A stretch of 64,000 nucleotides of DNA from Propioniciclava tarda (lineage in GTDB: Bacteria; Actinomycetota; Actinomycetes; Propionibacteriales; Propionibacteriaceae): contig NZ_FXTL01000007.1 of NCBI RefSeq assembly GCF_900182665.1, positions 1 through 64,000 of the forward strand, read 5' to 3'. Below are positions 55,761-63,797 of this stretch, piece by piece. Under the pieces are notes generated by a model. That model was not told the DNA's origin. It searched no databases and saw nothing but the letters and a program-made list of their open reading frames with translations. Made by a program: the position numbers and the translations under genes. Each line of letters starts with the position of its first letter. Within the stretch, counting starts at the first letter, position 1.

Positions 55761-55781
55761 GAAGAGAGCTTTCGCTCTCGG

Positions 55782-55855
55782 CGACCCCGACGGGACTCGA
55801 ACCCGCGACCTCCGCCGTGACAGGGCGGCGCGCTAACCAACTGCGCTACGGGGCC
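55782..55855 (-). tRNA. tRNA-Asp (GTC)
   Basis: 74 nt on the minus strand start GGCCCCGTAGCGCAGTTGG, with anticodon loop CTGTCAC (GTC), T-arm GGTTCGAGTCC and acceptor CGGGGTC. It is upstream of tRNA-Phe in one transcript; a small hairpin GAGAG/CTCTC lies between the two. Confidence 0.95.
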
Positions 55856-55887
55856 ATTGCTGGCCACTGGCTTTCGCCAGCCCGGAA

Positions 55888-55917
55888 ACTATAACGTACC
55901 CGGCGCGGCGAGGTGAA
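55888..55917 (-). promoter_or_regulatory. tRNA-Asp/tRNA-Phe promoter
   Basis: On the minus strand TTCACC (55917-55912) and TATAGT (55893-55888) are 18 bp apart. The GCTGGC/GCCAGC hairpin in between forms the 5' leader before tRNA-Asp. Confidence 0.6.
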
Positions 55918-55988
55918 ATCGGCCCAGGGTGTCGTGAATCAGCCTCTGACAAGCGGAGATGCGTCGCCAAGGTGCCACCCCTGTCCAG

Positions 55989-56312
55989 CTAGGAGCAGGC
56001 CCCGCCGCGGAAGACGTGCAGATCGTCGCGCTCCCACGCCAGCGCGAAGCCTGGTAGGTCGGCAGGGAGCACATGGTAGGCATCCGACGTGACGTCGCCC
56101 AGCCAGACCAACGTGACGCACTCGCTGTCCATCCGAGCGCGCAGGATCGGTACCTCATCGAGGGTCTTGGAACTCGCGTACAGGTGGGTTCTAGGGGCGG
56201 GGAAGACAGGCGTCCCGCATGCCCAAGCGACGTTCTCCGGGCCGTTGGAGACCGTCGCGATGATCGTCGTCGTAACCCAAGCGACGACCTGGCGAACTCG
56301 CCTGGTGCTCAC
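55989..56312 (-). CDS. small hypothetical secreted protein
   Basis: This protein of about 107 residues begins at GTG 56312 with a plausible signal peptide (STRRVRQVVAWVTTTIIATVSNGPENVAWA). A compact domain with three Cys follows: CGTPVFPAPRTHLYASSKTL, MDSECVTLVWLGDVTSDAYHVLPADLPGFALAWERDDLHVF and GGAC. The frame continues upstream to 56492 without coding character. No family recognised. The gene lies between two tRNA transcripts. Confidence 0.55.
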   Translation of the reverse strand: MSTRRVRQVVAWVTTTIIATVSNGPENVAWACGTPVFPAPRTHLYASSKTLDEVPILRARMDSECVTLVWLGDVTSDAYHVLPADLPGFALAWERDDLHVFRGGACS

Positions 56313-56528
56313 CGTAACGCGGCGCGACGGCTCGTGGCAGGGGCGGACTCCAATGGGGTTGTTGTGTCGTTCGGGACGGGGGCTCGCGCCGGTGCTCGCC
56401 CTCACCGTTGATCGGCGGCACTCTGCAGGCTCGTGGGGGAGGTGGATCCCGCCGCCGTAGCCGCCTGGTCCGGCCCACGCGCGAGCTGGCACTTCTCGCC
56501 CGGTGTTCTGGGGTGGGGTGGAATGCGA

Positions 56529-56566
56529 ATCACCCCTAGTCAGATTGTGGTCCGACTAGGGGTGAT
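56529..56566 (-). terminator. hairpin downstream of tRNA-Glu
   Basis: 13-bp perfect arms ATCACCCCTAGTC and GACTAGGGGTGAT with a 12-nt loop begin 7 nt past the tRNA-Glu 3' end. Low U content follows, so termination strength is uncertain. Confidence 0.65.
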
Positions 56567-56572
56567 GCTTGG

Positions 56573-56645
56573 CATCCCCGACCGGATTCGAACCGGCGCT
56601 GCCGCCGTGAAAGGGCGGAGTCCTGGGCCGCTAGACGACGGGGAC
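56573..56645 (-). tRNA. tRNA-Glu (TTC)
   Basis: 73 nt on the minus strand start GTCCCCGTCGTCTAGCGG, with anticodon loop CTTTCAC (TTC), T-arm GGTTCGAATCC and acceptor end CGGGGAT followed by discriminator G. The first acceptor pair is G-U, as usual for tRNA-Glu. Confidence 0.95.
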
Positions 56646-56686
56646 AGGGCCTCCCCAAGCATACGGCATCGGCGAGGCGACCTCGA

Positions 56687-57871
56687 TCAGGGCAGGAGGC
56701 GCTTGATCACGGTCGGGCCTTCGCCGCTGCCCGTGTAGGAGTCGACCGACTGCACGACGACACCGACCTTGGTGTTGCGGGCGTGCACCATCATCCCGTT
56801 GCCGATGTAGATCGACACATGGTGCACGGGGCTGAACCAGAAGATGAGGTCGCCGGGCTGCATGTTGGCCCGGCTGACGGTCTTGCCGAGCGTCGACTGG
56901 ACCGCCGACTGGTGGGGCAGGGAGATCCCGACCTGCTTGTAGGCGGCCAGAGTGAGTCCGGAGCAGTCGAAGGCGTCCGGACCCTCGGCGCCCCACACGT
57001 AGGCGTCCCCGACCTGGGCCTTCGCGAAGGCGACCAGCTTGGCCTGGGCCGACGTCAGCGAGCCGGTGGACACGATCGACGTGAGCGGCACCGCCGGCGC
57101 AGACAGAGCCGCGGTCGTGAAGCGGCTCGCGATCCAGGCCTTCTGACCCTGGAACAGGATCTGGGTGTACTCGGCCGTCGTCGCGCCCGTGGTGTCGACG
57201 ATGGAGTTCGCGGGCAGCTTGCCCAGCACCGTCCCGTTCCGGTTGCCGTCGGAGCGCACGAAGAGGACGTCGGTCGTCCGGACCTTGCCCGCGGACGCCG
57301 TCGAGCCCGAGGTGCCACTCGACCCGGTGGACGTGGTCGTTCCACCGCGACGGAGCAGGGCCGTGTACATCCAGCGGTTCGCCCCGTCGTGGACGACCTG
57401 CGTCCAGTCGCCGGTGGTGACACCGGTCGTCTTCACGACCGTCCCGGCAGGAAGGGTGGTGATGACGGTGGCGGTCAGGCTCGGTCCGCTCCGGACGTTC
57501 ACCTCGTTCGTCGTCCTCGCGGAGCCCGTCGCCTTGGACGCCGTCGTCGAGACGGCGGCGAGCGGCTTCGCGTTCGTCGAGGTCGACGCCAGGTAGGACC
57601 GGAAGACGTAGCCCTGCTTGCCGTTGTAGGTCACGGCGATCCAGGAACCGGAGGTTGCCGTGGCCGTCACCTTGGCGCCGCCGGGCACCATGCCGATGAC
57701 CGGGTAGGACGTGCCGGGGCCGGAGCGGAGGTTCACGCTGCTCGTGGCGACCATCGTCTGGGTGGCCGCGATGGCGGTGTCGACGACGATCACGCCGCCC
57801 ATGGCGACGAGCGACGACGCCAGGGCAGCCCCGATCATCGAGACCTTCAACCGCTGCACGGCCTTCTTCAC
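56687..57871 (-). CDS. NlpC/P60 cell-wall hydrolase with three SH3 domains
   Basis: This 394-residue secreted peptidoglycan endopeptidase has a Sec signal at about residues 1-36 (MIGAALASSLVAMGGVIVV then AIA-A). SH3b repeats are recognisable by VNLRSGPGTSYPVIGMVPGG, VNVRSGPSLTATVITTLPAG and a third, degenerate VLFVRSDGNRNGTVLG. The catalytic NlpC/P60 domain follows with GPDAFDCSGLTLAAY (Cys), the PGDLIFWFSPVHHVSIYIGNG His block and VHARN. GTG 57871 has GGAAGGAA 5 nt upstream. It cleaves stem peptides during growth or division. Confidence 0.93.
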   Translation of the reverse strand: MKKAVQRLKVSMIGAALASSLVAMGGVIVVDTAIAATQTMVATSSVNLRSGPGTSYPVIGMVPGGAKVTATATSGSWIAVTYNGKQGYVFRSYLASTSTNAKPLAAVSTTASKATGSARTTNEVNVRSGPSLTATVITTLPAGTVVKTTGVTTGDWTQVVHDGANRWMYTALLRRGGTTTSTGSSGTSGSTASAGKVRTTDVLFVRSDGNRNGTVLGKLPANSIVDTTGATTAEYTQILFQGQKAWIASRFTTAALSAPAVPLTSIVSTGSLTSAQAKLVAFAKAQVGDAYVWGAEGPDAFDCSGLTLAAYKQVGISLPHQSAVQSTLGKTVSRANMQPGDLIFWFSPVHHVSIYIGNGMMVHARNTKVGVVVQSVDSYTGSGEGPTVIKRLLP

Positions 57872-58277
57872 GCTACTTCCTTCCGATTCCCTGGATGTCG
57901 GGAGAATCGCCTTCCACTGCCACGCGAGATGCAATGCACAAAGGTGCCGAGGAGCGAATCCGAACGTCACGCTAAGCGTTTCCTGAGGATCTTGGCTATC
58001 TCTTCTTCGCAGGTTTCAGGTGGTACTAGAGACTTTGCGGTGGTTCGGCACACTAATCACACGGGTGTTATTCGCTGGAGCATCGTTGCTTGTGGTAGCA
58101 GGTTTCACGCTGTCCAGACGAGATTCTCGCCTCAATCGAGGGATGCCTGCGAAGCCGTGACCCGGGAGGGGCGGCATCAATAGAACACGTGTTTATTATC
58201 TGCTGGACAGGGCACAACTCTCAGGTTGGCAGGTGTGGTGGTGGAGACTTGAGAGTTGGGATTTCCGATCGAATCGG
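57872..58277 (-). other. long AT-richer leader/intergenic region of the wall hydrolase
   Basis: This stretch of 406 bp has no gene. It contains a palindrome AACACGTGTT (58184-58193), a -10-like GATAAT on the minus strand (58200-58195), which would give a leader of about 315 nt, and a 9-bp inverted repeat CAACTCTCA/TGAGAGTTG (58215-58223, 58250-58258). GC is visibly lower than elsewhere. I looked for the c-di-AMP (ydaO) riboswitch known upstream of such genes but could not recognise its conserved blocks. Confidence 0.4.
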
Positions 58278-58495
58278 CTATGGGCCGACGAATCGGCGCG
58301 CGCCCGCAAAATAGGCGTTCTTTGCATCTTCGTCCAGTGATTGCTGGACGACTCCGTAGGCCGTCCCGCGCGCATGCACCATCTGCCCGTTGCCGATGTA
58401 CATGGACACGTGCCCCACCGGGCTGTACCAGAACACCAGGTCCCCGGGCTTCAGGTCCGCGCGGGCGACGGGCGTACCGGAGCAACCCTGGACGG
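58278..58495 (-). pseudogene. NlpC/P60 C-terminal remnant
   Basis: The minus frame reads DLKPGDLVFWYSPVGHVSMYIGNGQMVHARGTAYGVVQQSLD and ends at 58278. It is closely related to the C-terminus of the neighbouring hydrolase (MQPGDLIFWFSPVHHVSIYIGNG). The catalytic Cys, SH3 and signal regions are missing; the 5' side is replaced by the end of the next gene. It is a duplicated and truncated copy. Confidence 0.7.
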
Positions 58496-59200
58496 TCAAT
58501 CGAGGGTTACCGCGCCTCCGTCGCTCGTCGATCGGCCTTCGACCAGCACCCAAGAATCGTCCAGGTCCGCGATCCAGCCGTCGCAGCGCCCCCAGGCGGT
58601 CTCGGGCAGCCAGCCCGACAGCAGGTCCGCCTCGTCGATCGGACGCCCGCCCGTGAGCGCCGCCGCCCGACGCCGCGCCGCGGCGTCCGCGAGGACGATG
58701 GGCAGGGTCCGGACCGTGCCTGCCCGCACGTTGGCTCGCAGGACGCCGAGGGTGCGGTCCCCGAAGTCGGGGGCCACGATCACCAGCGGACGCCCCCGGG
58801 TCTTGGCCAGGCTGAGCAGCGCCGTCACCTCGCGATCGCCAACGAGGTCGGCGTCCAGGACCAAGACGTCCGGCCTGACGAGCACGGCGAGGCCGCGGTC
58901 GGCCCGGTTGAGGAAAGCCCCCTCGGCTGCGCCGGCGGGCAGGGTCGCGGCCGCGTCCCGGTGGGCGATGAGGTCGGACTCGTCACTGGTGACGCTGGGG
59001 TCGATGGCCGGGCCCGTGAGCTCGTCCTCGGTGACATAGGCGGGCACGGTGTGGTCGGGGACGCCGGGGATGCTGCGCGTCGGCTGCTTGGCCTTCGCCA
59101 GGGCGGCGCGGACGCGTCGCCGATCATGAGCCCAGCCGTAGACGACCAGGGCGGTCCCGAGCACCGCGACGGCCACCACGCCCCACCACCCTGCAGACAT
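58496..59200 (-). CDS. membrane-anchored GroEL apical-domain-like protein
   Basis: This 234-residue protein has an N-terminal transmembrane helix (GVVAVAVLGTALVVYGW) and a basic stretch (HDRRRVRAALAKAK). The rest follows the GroEL apical domain in order: PAYVTEDE for SPYF, DRGLAVLVRPDVLVLDADLVGDREVTALLSLAKTRGRPLVIVAPDFGDRTLGVLRANVRAGTVRTLPIVL, then ALTGGRPIDE and CDGWIADLDDSWVLVEG. No equatorial ATPase domain is present. TAGGCT lies 6 nt before ATG 59200, so it is leaderless. Function unknown; membrane tethering suggests substrate binding at the inner face. Confidence 0.7.
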   Translation of the reverse strand: MSAGWWGVVAVAVLGTALVVYGWAHDRRRVRAALAKAKQPTRSIPGVPDHTVPAYVTEDELTGPAIDPSVTSDESDLIAHRDAAATLPAGAAEGAFLNRADRGLAVLVRPDVLVLDADLVGDREVTALLSLAKTRGRPLVIVAPDFGDRTLGVLRANVRAGTVRTLPIVLADAAARRRAAALTGGRPIDEADLLSGWLPETAWGRCDGWIADLDDSWVLVEGRSTSDGGAVTLD

Positions 59201-59215
59201 GCCGCCAGCCTACGG

Positions 59216-59893
59216 TCGACCCGGGCGATCGCGCCGGACGCCTCAGCGCAGCTGGACGCCTACCTGAACGACGTGTGCTGGGCTCAGGCGTACGCCCTGC
59301 TCAACCGCGACGTCATGCTGGCGACCATCTGCGACGAGCCGGTTCGGCGGCTGCCCGGCATCGAGTTCGAGGCGCCGATCCGCTGCCAGCACAACGACGT
59401 GGCGGTGGAGACGCACGACGATCTGGAGCTGATCGTGACCCGCAAGGGTGCGATCCGTGCCGGGCTCGGCGACCCGGGCATCATCCCGGGCTCGATGGGG
59501 ACCGGCTCCTACATCGTGCGCGGGCTGGGGAACGAGGCGTCGTACTGTTCGGCGTCCCACGGTGCCGGACGCCGCATGTCGCGGAACGCGGCGCGGCGCC
59601 AGTTCACGGCCGACGACCTCGCGGCGCAGACCGCGGGCATCGAGTGCCGGAAGGACTCGGGCGTCGTGGACGAGATCCCGGCGGCCTACAAGGACATCGA
59701 CTCGGTCATCGCCGACCAGGCCGACCTCGTCGAGGTCGTGGCTCGGTTGCAGACGCTGCTCTGCATCAAGGGCCAGGGGCTGATTCAGCGCCGACTGAGC
59801 TTGTCGAAGGCACACCCGCAAGGGCTTCGACAGGCTCGGCCAACGGGTCGCCCGTTCGGACTAGAGGCTTCGACAGGCTCAGCCGATGGATGA
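59216..59893 (+). pseudogene. rtcB: rtcB (RNA ligase) 3' half
   Basis: The open frame encodes the C-terminal half of RtcB: LDAYLNDVCWAQAYALLNRDVML, CQHNDVAVETHDDLELIVTRKGAIRA, GIIPGSMGTGSYIVRGLGN, and SASHGAGRRMSR with the guanylylated His. The end reads DEIPAAYKDIDSVIADQADLVEVVARLQTLLCIKG. The N-terminal half with the first metal ligands is absent; the sequence joins the promoter side of the GroEL-like gene. The natural KG end is overrun into repeat DNA. RNA ligase activity is therefore lost. Confidence 0.85.
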
Positions 59894-59989
59894 ACCTGGG
59901 CTTCGACAGGCTCAGCCGATGGATGAACCTGGGTTTCGACAGGCTCAGCCGACGGATGAACCTGGGTTTCGACAGGCTCAGCCGACGGA
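59868..59989. repeat. 33-bp tandem array containing the dispersed repeat
   Basis: Three full units start at 59868, 59901 and 59934 and a partial unit at 59967. Each begins (C/T)TTCGACAGGCTCAGCCGA and ends GGATGAACCTGGG. Single divergent copies are just upstream at 59795-59845. It overlaps the overrun end of the rtcB remnant. Confidence 0.92.
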
Positions 59990-60162
59990 GCATTCGAGGG
60001 ATGAGTGCGTCGGGCCGGGAGCGCCTCTCGGCGCGTGGCCGCTCTTGGCGGCGAGTGTTGGAGCCCGGGGCTACCGCGGCCCGACGCGTCCACGAGGATA
60101 GGCGTCCGTCGTCCGTCCGCCAACTGCAGTGGTGGCACCTGGGCGTGCCAGCGACTCCAAGG

Positions 60163-60765
60163 TCAGTCGAGCGAGCCGGCTCGCCACAGGCGCGCGCAGG
60201 CGAGCAGGTCCGCGGCGAGGGACTGCAGCTTGGCGGCGCTCAGGGCGGCGGGGCGGCCGTGGGTGGCGTAGGCGCGACCGGCCACGACGACCAGGCAGAA
60301 GGACGCCGCCCGCTCCAGCGCCACGGCGAAGTCGCCCGTGAACGCGCCCCGAAGGATCTGGTCGGCGACGGCCGCGACCTCGTCCGGGCCGGGCGGCTCG
60401 ACGCCGGCGACCACGTGGCTCGGCTCGGTGAACGGGATGCCCCACGCGTACTCGCGGGCGGCCTCCTCCGGGGAGGAGCGCATCCATTCGCGCAGCACGT
60501 AGAGCCGCCAGAGCGCACCCGGCAGCGAGCGCGCCGGCCGCGCGGACCACAGATCGGCCAACGTCGACAGGCCGATCTCGTCGACGAGGGCCACCAACCG
60601 ACGAACGACCGTGGGGTCATCGGACGCGCGTCCCGCTCGCACCAGCACCGCGGCGGCCTCGTGCGCGGCATGGACGGCCGCGATCGGGTCCGAGGTCTCG
60701 CCGAGGGCTTCCAGGGCGGCGGGCTCCTTGAACACCGGACGCCTCGGCCTGCCAGTTTGGGTCAC
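60163..60765 (-). CDS. hypothetical helical protein, about 200 residues
   Basis: GTG 60765 lies 6 nt after TACCCT on the minus strand, so the gene is probably leaderless. The protein is Ala/Leu/Arg-rich and almost all helical, e.g. IAAVHAAHEAAAVLVRAGRASDDPTVVRRLVALVDEIGLSTLADLW, ALWRLYVLREWMRSSPEEAAREYAWGI, QSLAADLLACARLWRAG. There is no signal or membrane helix. A stretch PGPDEVAAVADQILRGAFTGDFAVALERAASFC also appears. I do not recognise a characterised family. It is divergent from pabB, with palindrome copy 3 between them. Confidence 0.75.
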   Translation of the reverse strand: MTQTGRPRRPVFKEPAALEALGETSDPIAAVHAAHEAAAVLVRAGRASDDPTVVRRLVALVDEIGLSTLADLWSARPARSLPGALWRLYVLREWMRSSPEEAAREYAWGIPFTEPSHVVAGVEPPGPDEVAAVADQILRGAFTGDFAVALERAASFCLVVVAGRAYATHGRPAALSAAKLQSLAADLLACARLWRAGSLD

Positions 60766-60826
60766 CGAAGCAGGGTACCTCGCGGCTCTGCGCGGCCCGC
60801 GGCGCTGGGCGGCGGCCTCAGGGGCC

Positions 60827-60876
60827 GTTGACAGCACGGTCGTACGCCCGTGTGGGGGTGTGAACGTGCTGTGAAC
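60827..60876. repeat. palindromic element, copy 3 (degenerate)
   Basis: GTTGACAGCACGGTCGTACG on the left and GGGGGTGTGAACGTGCTG then TGAAC on the right. The right arm is well preserved and the left arm has several mismatches. It lies between the divergent gene at 60765 and pabB. Confidence 0.85.
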
Positions 60877-60931
60877 GCGTCGACTGACGGCCGGGCAGAC
60901 CCGCGACCCCGGTGCATGGTGGGATACGGGC

Positions 60932-61957
60932 GTGAAGCGTCCGACGTATGGCCCGGCCGAGCCCCTCGCGGTGGTCGGCGGACGCCTCGCGACGGGCCTG
61001 CTGGACGTCACGTCCGACCTGGCCGCTCTCGATTCCGAGGGCTTCTGGGTCGTCGTCGCTCCGTTCGAGGGGGACGCCACCTGCGCGCGCTTCGAGACCG
61101 TGCGCCCGGCGAAGCCCTGGACGGGCGTCCGCTGGCAGGGGCCGCAGCGCGACTCCTGGCGCACCTCGCTGGACGCGGACGGGTTCGAGGCGGGAGTCCG
61201 CGCCATCCGCGACGTCATCGCCGCCGGCGGCGTCTACCAGGTCAACCTGACCCGCCGCCTGAGCGCACCGGCGCATCCGGGCATGTCGATCCCGGCCCTG
61301 GGTGCCGCGCTCGCCCAGGGCAATCCGGCACCGTTCAGCGCGGTCGTGCATCTGCCGGACCATGGTGTCCACGTCGCGTCGGCGTCCCCCGAACTGTTCC
61401 TGGGACGGGACGGGGCGCGCGTCTGGTCGTCGCCGATCAAGGGCACCGCGGCGACGCCCGACGGGTTCCTGGCCAAGGACACGGCCGAGAACATCATGAT
61501 CGTCGACCTCGTCCGCAACGACCTCGGACGCGTCTGCCGGCCGGGCACCGTCACCGTGCCGGGGCTCCTCGACCTCGAGCCGCATCCCGGTCTGTTCCAC
61601 CTGGTCTCGACCGTGTCCGGCCACCTGCGCGACGACGCCGGGTGGCCCGAGCTGATCGACGCCACCTTCCCGCCCGGCTCGGTGACGGGCGCGCCGAAGC
61701 TGGCCTCGCTCGAGCAGATCCGGCGCCTGGAGACCGCCCCGCGCGGCGTCTACTGCGGCGGCGTCGGCTGGGTGGATGCCGACCGTCGCCAAGGCGAACT
61801 GAACGTCGCCATCCGCACCTTCTGGATCGAGGACGACGAACTCCACCTCGGCACCGGCGGCGGCATCACGTACGACTCCGATCCGGCCGGCGAGTGGGCC
61901 GAGACCGAGCTCAAGGCGGCTAACCTGCTGCGCGTCGTCTCCGGGGAGGTCCGATGA
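60932..61957 (+). CDS. pabB: aminodeoxychorismate synthase component I
   Basis: This 341-residue chorismate-binding enzyme makes 4-amino-4-deoxychorismate for folate. It has AIRDVIAAGGVYQVNLTRRLS, SASPELFLGRDGARVWSSPIKGTAATPDG, NIMIVDLVRNDLGRVC, ATFPPGSVTGAPKLASLEQIRRLE and GTGGGITYDSDPAGEWAETELKA. It lacks the N-terminal glutaminase, so PabA must come from elsewhere. GTG 60932, with GGTGGGA upstream. Overlaps pabC by 4 bp. Confidence 0.93.
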   Translation: MKRPTYGPAEPLAVVGGRLATGLLDVTSDLAALDSEGFWVVVAPFEGDATCARFETVRPAKPWTGVRWQGPQRDSWRTSLDADGFEAGVRAIRDVIAAGGVYQVNLTRRLSAPAHPGMSIPALGAALAQGNPAPFSAVVHLPDHGVHVASASPELFLGRDGARVWSSPIKGTAATPDGFLAKDTAENIMIVDLVRNDLGRVCRPGTVTVPGLLDLEPHPGLFHLVSTVSGHLRDDAGWPELIDATFPPGSVTGAPKLASLEQIRRLETAPRGVYCGGVGWVDADRRQGELNVAIRTFWIEDDELHLGTGGGITYDSDPAGEWAETELKAANLLRVVSGEVR

Positions 61958-62724
61958 CTTGGGCGTGGCTGAACGGTCGCCTGGTGGACGCGTCCGCCCC
62001 CGCCCTGCTCGTCACGGAGCCCGGCTTCACGATCGGCGACGGCGTCTTCACCACGACCGTGATCGAGGACGGCGTCCCGTTCGCCCTCGGACGCAACCTC
62101 GCCCGCCTGATCCGGCACGCCGGGCGCATCGGCCTGCCCGTCCCGGACGAGGCCGAGCTGCGCGTCGGCGTCCGACAACTCTTGGACGCCGACGGCGTCA
62201 CGTCCGGACGCCTCCGGATCGCGGTCACCCCGACGACCCTGCTCGTCTCGACTGCGCCGCCGCTGAACTACGGCCCCACGAGCATCACGGTCACGCTGCC
62301 GTGGCAGCGCAACGAGCACTCGCCGCTCACCGGGGTGAAGTCGCTGTCGTTCGGGGAGGCGTCCGTCGCGCAGCGCTACTTCCGGCCGCTGGGCGCCGAC
62401 GAAGGCGTTCTCGCCAACACAGCCGGCGAGGTGTGCGAGGGCGTCACGTCCAACCTGTTCGTCGTCCTCCACGGTCGACTGCGGACGCCGCCGCTCGCGT
62501 CCGGCTGCCTGGACGGGGTGACCCGCGAGATCGTCCGCGAGAGGGTGCAGGTTGACGAGACCCCCATCCCGCTGGCGTCGCTGGGCGACGTCGAGGCCGC
62601 GTTCTGGGCGTCCGCGACGCGCAAGGTCCAGCCGATCGGACGCCTCGACGGCCGCGTCCTGACCACCACGCACCCGCTCATCGCGGAGGCCGCCGCCGCG
62701 ATCGCCGGGTACCGCGAGGATTGA
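61954..62724 (+). CDS. pabC: aminodeoxychorismate lyase (class IV aminotransferase)
   Basis: This 256-residue PLP enzyme converts aminodeoxychorismate to 4-aminobenzoate. It has TEPGFTIGDGVFTTTVIEDGVPFALGRNLARL, GVKSLSFGEASVAQRYFR (where Lys is the likely PLP residue) and NTAGEVCEGVTSNLFVVLHGRLRTPPL. Branched-chain or D-amino acid aminotransferases share this fold, but coupling to pabB supports PabC. Confidence 0.9.
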   Translation: MTWAWLNGRLVDASAPALLVTEPGFTIGDGVFTTTVIEDGVPFALGRNLARLIRHAGRIGLPVPDEAELRVGVRQLLDADGVTSGRLRIAVTPTTLLVSTAPPLNYGPTSITVTLPWQRNEHSPLTGVKSLSFGEASVAQRYFRPLGADEGVLANTAGEVCEGVTSNLFVVLHGRLRTPPLASGCLDGVTREIVRERVQVDETPIPLASLGDVEAAFWASATRKVQPIGRLDGRVLTTTHPLIAEAAAAIAGYRED

Positions 62725-62774
62725 ACACTCACGGGGCGCCGCATGGGTAGGCTGCCCGGGACGAAGGGGAGACC

Positions 62775-63797
62775 GTGAAGATCCTGGTCCTGGGCGCCGG
62801 CGCCATCGGTAGCTACATCGGCGGCTCGCTCGCGGCCCGTGGCGAGGACGTGACCTTCGTCGAGCGTCCCGAGGTGGCGGAGGTGATCGCGCGGCGCGGC
62901 CTGATCCTGCATCGCGGTGCCTACACCCGCACGGAGAACCGGCTCGCCGTCTTCACCTCGAACGCGGACGCCCTCGCCGCTGGTCCGTACGACGTCTGCG
63001 TGTTCGCCCTGAAGTCGTTCGATACCGAGGCGGCCGTCGACGCGCTCATCGCCACCGGTCACGAGGTGCCGCCGATCCTGTCGCTGCAGAACGGCGTCGA
63101 CAACGAGCCGTTGATCGCCGCCAAGCTGGGCGCCGACCGGGTCATCGCCGGCACCGTGTGCTCCGCGGTCGCGAAGCCGGGCATCGGCGAGATCATCGAG
63201 GAGACCCATCGCGGACTCGGCATCGCCGAGGGTCACGAGCTGTCGGGACGCCTCGCCGCGTCCCTGGACCACGCCGGTCTCGGCGCCCGGCTCTACCCGC
63301 ACGCGGGGCCGATGAAGTGGTCCAAGCTGCTGACCAACCTCACCGGCAACGCCACGTCGGCCATCCTCGACATGGGCGTCGGCGATCTGTTCTCTGACAA
63401 GCGCCTTTACGCGGTCGAGGTGGCGGTGCTGCGCGAATGCCTCGCGGTCATGGACGCGTTGGGCTTCGCGCCCGTCGACCTGCCCGGAACGCCCGTCCGC
63501 CTGCTCGCCCTGGCCACGAAGGTGCCGCGGATGATCGCCCAGCCGGTGCTGGTCAAGGCCCTCGGGTCCGGACGCGGCGACAAGATGCCCAGCTTCCACG
63601 TCGACCTCTACGGCGGCCGGGGACGCACCGAGGTGCACTGGCTCAACGGCGCTGTCGTTCGGCACGGCGCCGAGGTGGGCGTCCCGACGCCGGTCAACGC
63701 CGTCCTGACCGAGACCCTCGAGTCGCTGACCGAGGGCCGGATCGCCCTCGACACCTTCAAGAAGAATCCGGACTCCCTCCTGCGGCTCCTGCCGTGA
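62775..63797 (+). CDS. panE: 2-dehydropantoate 2-reductase
   Basis: This 340-residue ApbA/PanE-type NADPH reductase acts in pantothenate synthesis. It has the nucleotide-binding start MKILVLGAGAIGSYIGGSLAARGEDVTFVER, VFALKSFDTEAAVDAL, ILSLQNGVDNEPLI, KWSKLLTNLTGNATSAILDM (catalytic Lys region) and PSFHVDLYGGRGRTEVHWLNG. AGGGGAG precedes GTG 62775. It overlaps the photolyase gene by 4 bp. The alternative is another ketoacid reductase of the same family. Confidence 0.88.
   Translation: MKILVLGAGAIGSYIGGSLAARGEDVTFVERPEVAEVIARRGLILHRGAYTRTENRLAVFTSNADALAAGPYDVCVFALKSFDTEAAVDALIATGHEVPPILSLQNGVDNEPLIAAKLGADRVIAGTVCSAVAKPGIGEIIEETHRGLGIAEGHELSGRLAASLDHAGLGARLYPHAGPMKWSKLLTNLTGNATSAILDMGVGDLFSDKRLYAVEVAVLRECLAVMDALGFAPVDLPGTPVRLLALATKVPRMIAQPVLVKALGSGRGDKMPSFHVDLYGGRGRTEVHWLNGAVVRHGAEVGVPTPVNAVLTETLESLTEGRIALDTFKKNPDSLLRLLP

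Noticed and set aside
57872-58277. c-di-AMP (ydaO) riboswitch upstream of the NlpC/P60 gene
   Set aside because: Expected from the gene family, but I could not find the conserved blocks on the minus strand; left as an unassigned leader.
59868-59989. CRISPR array
   Set aside because: The 33-bp units are contiguous tandem repeats without unique spacers, and there are no cas genes.
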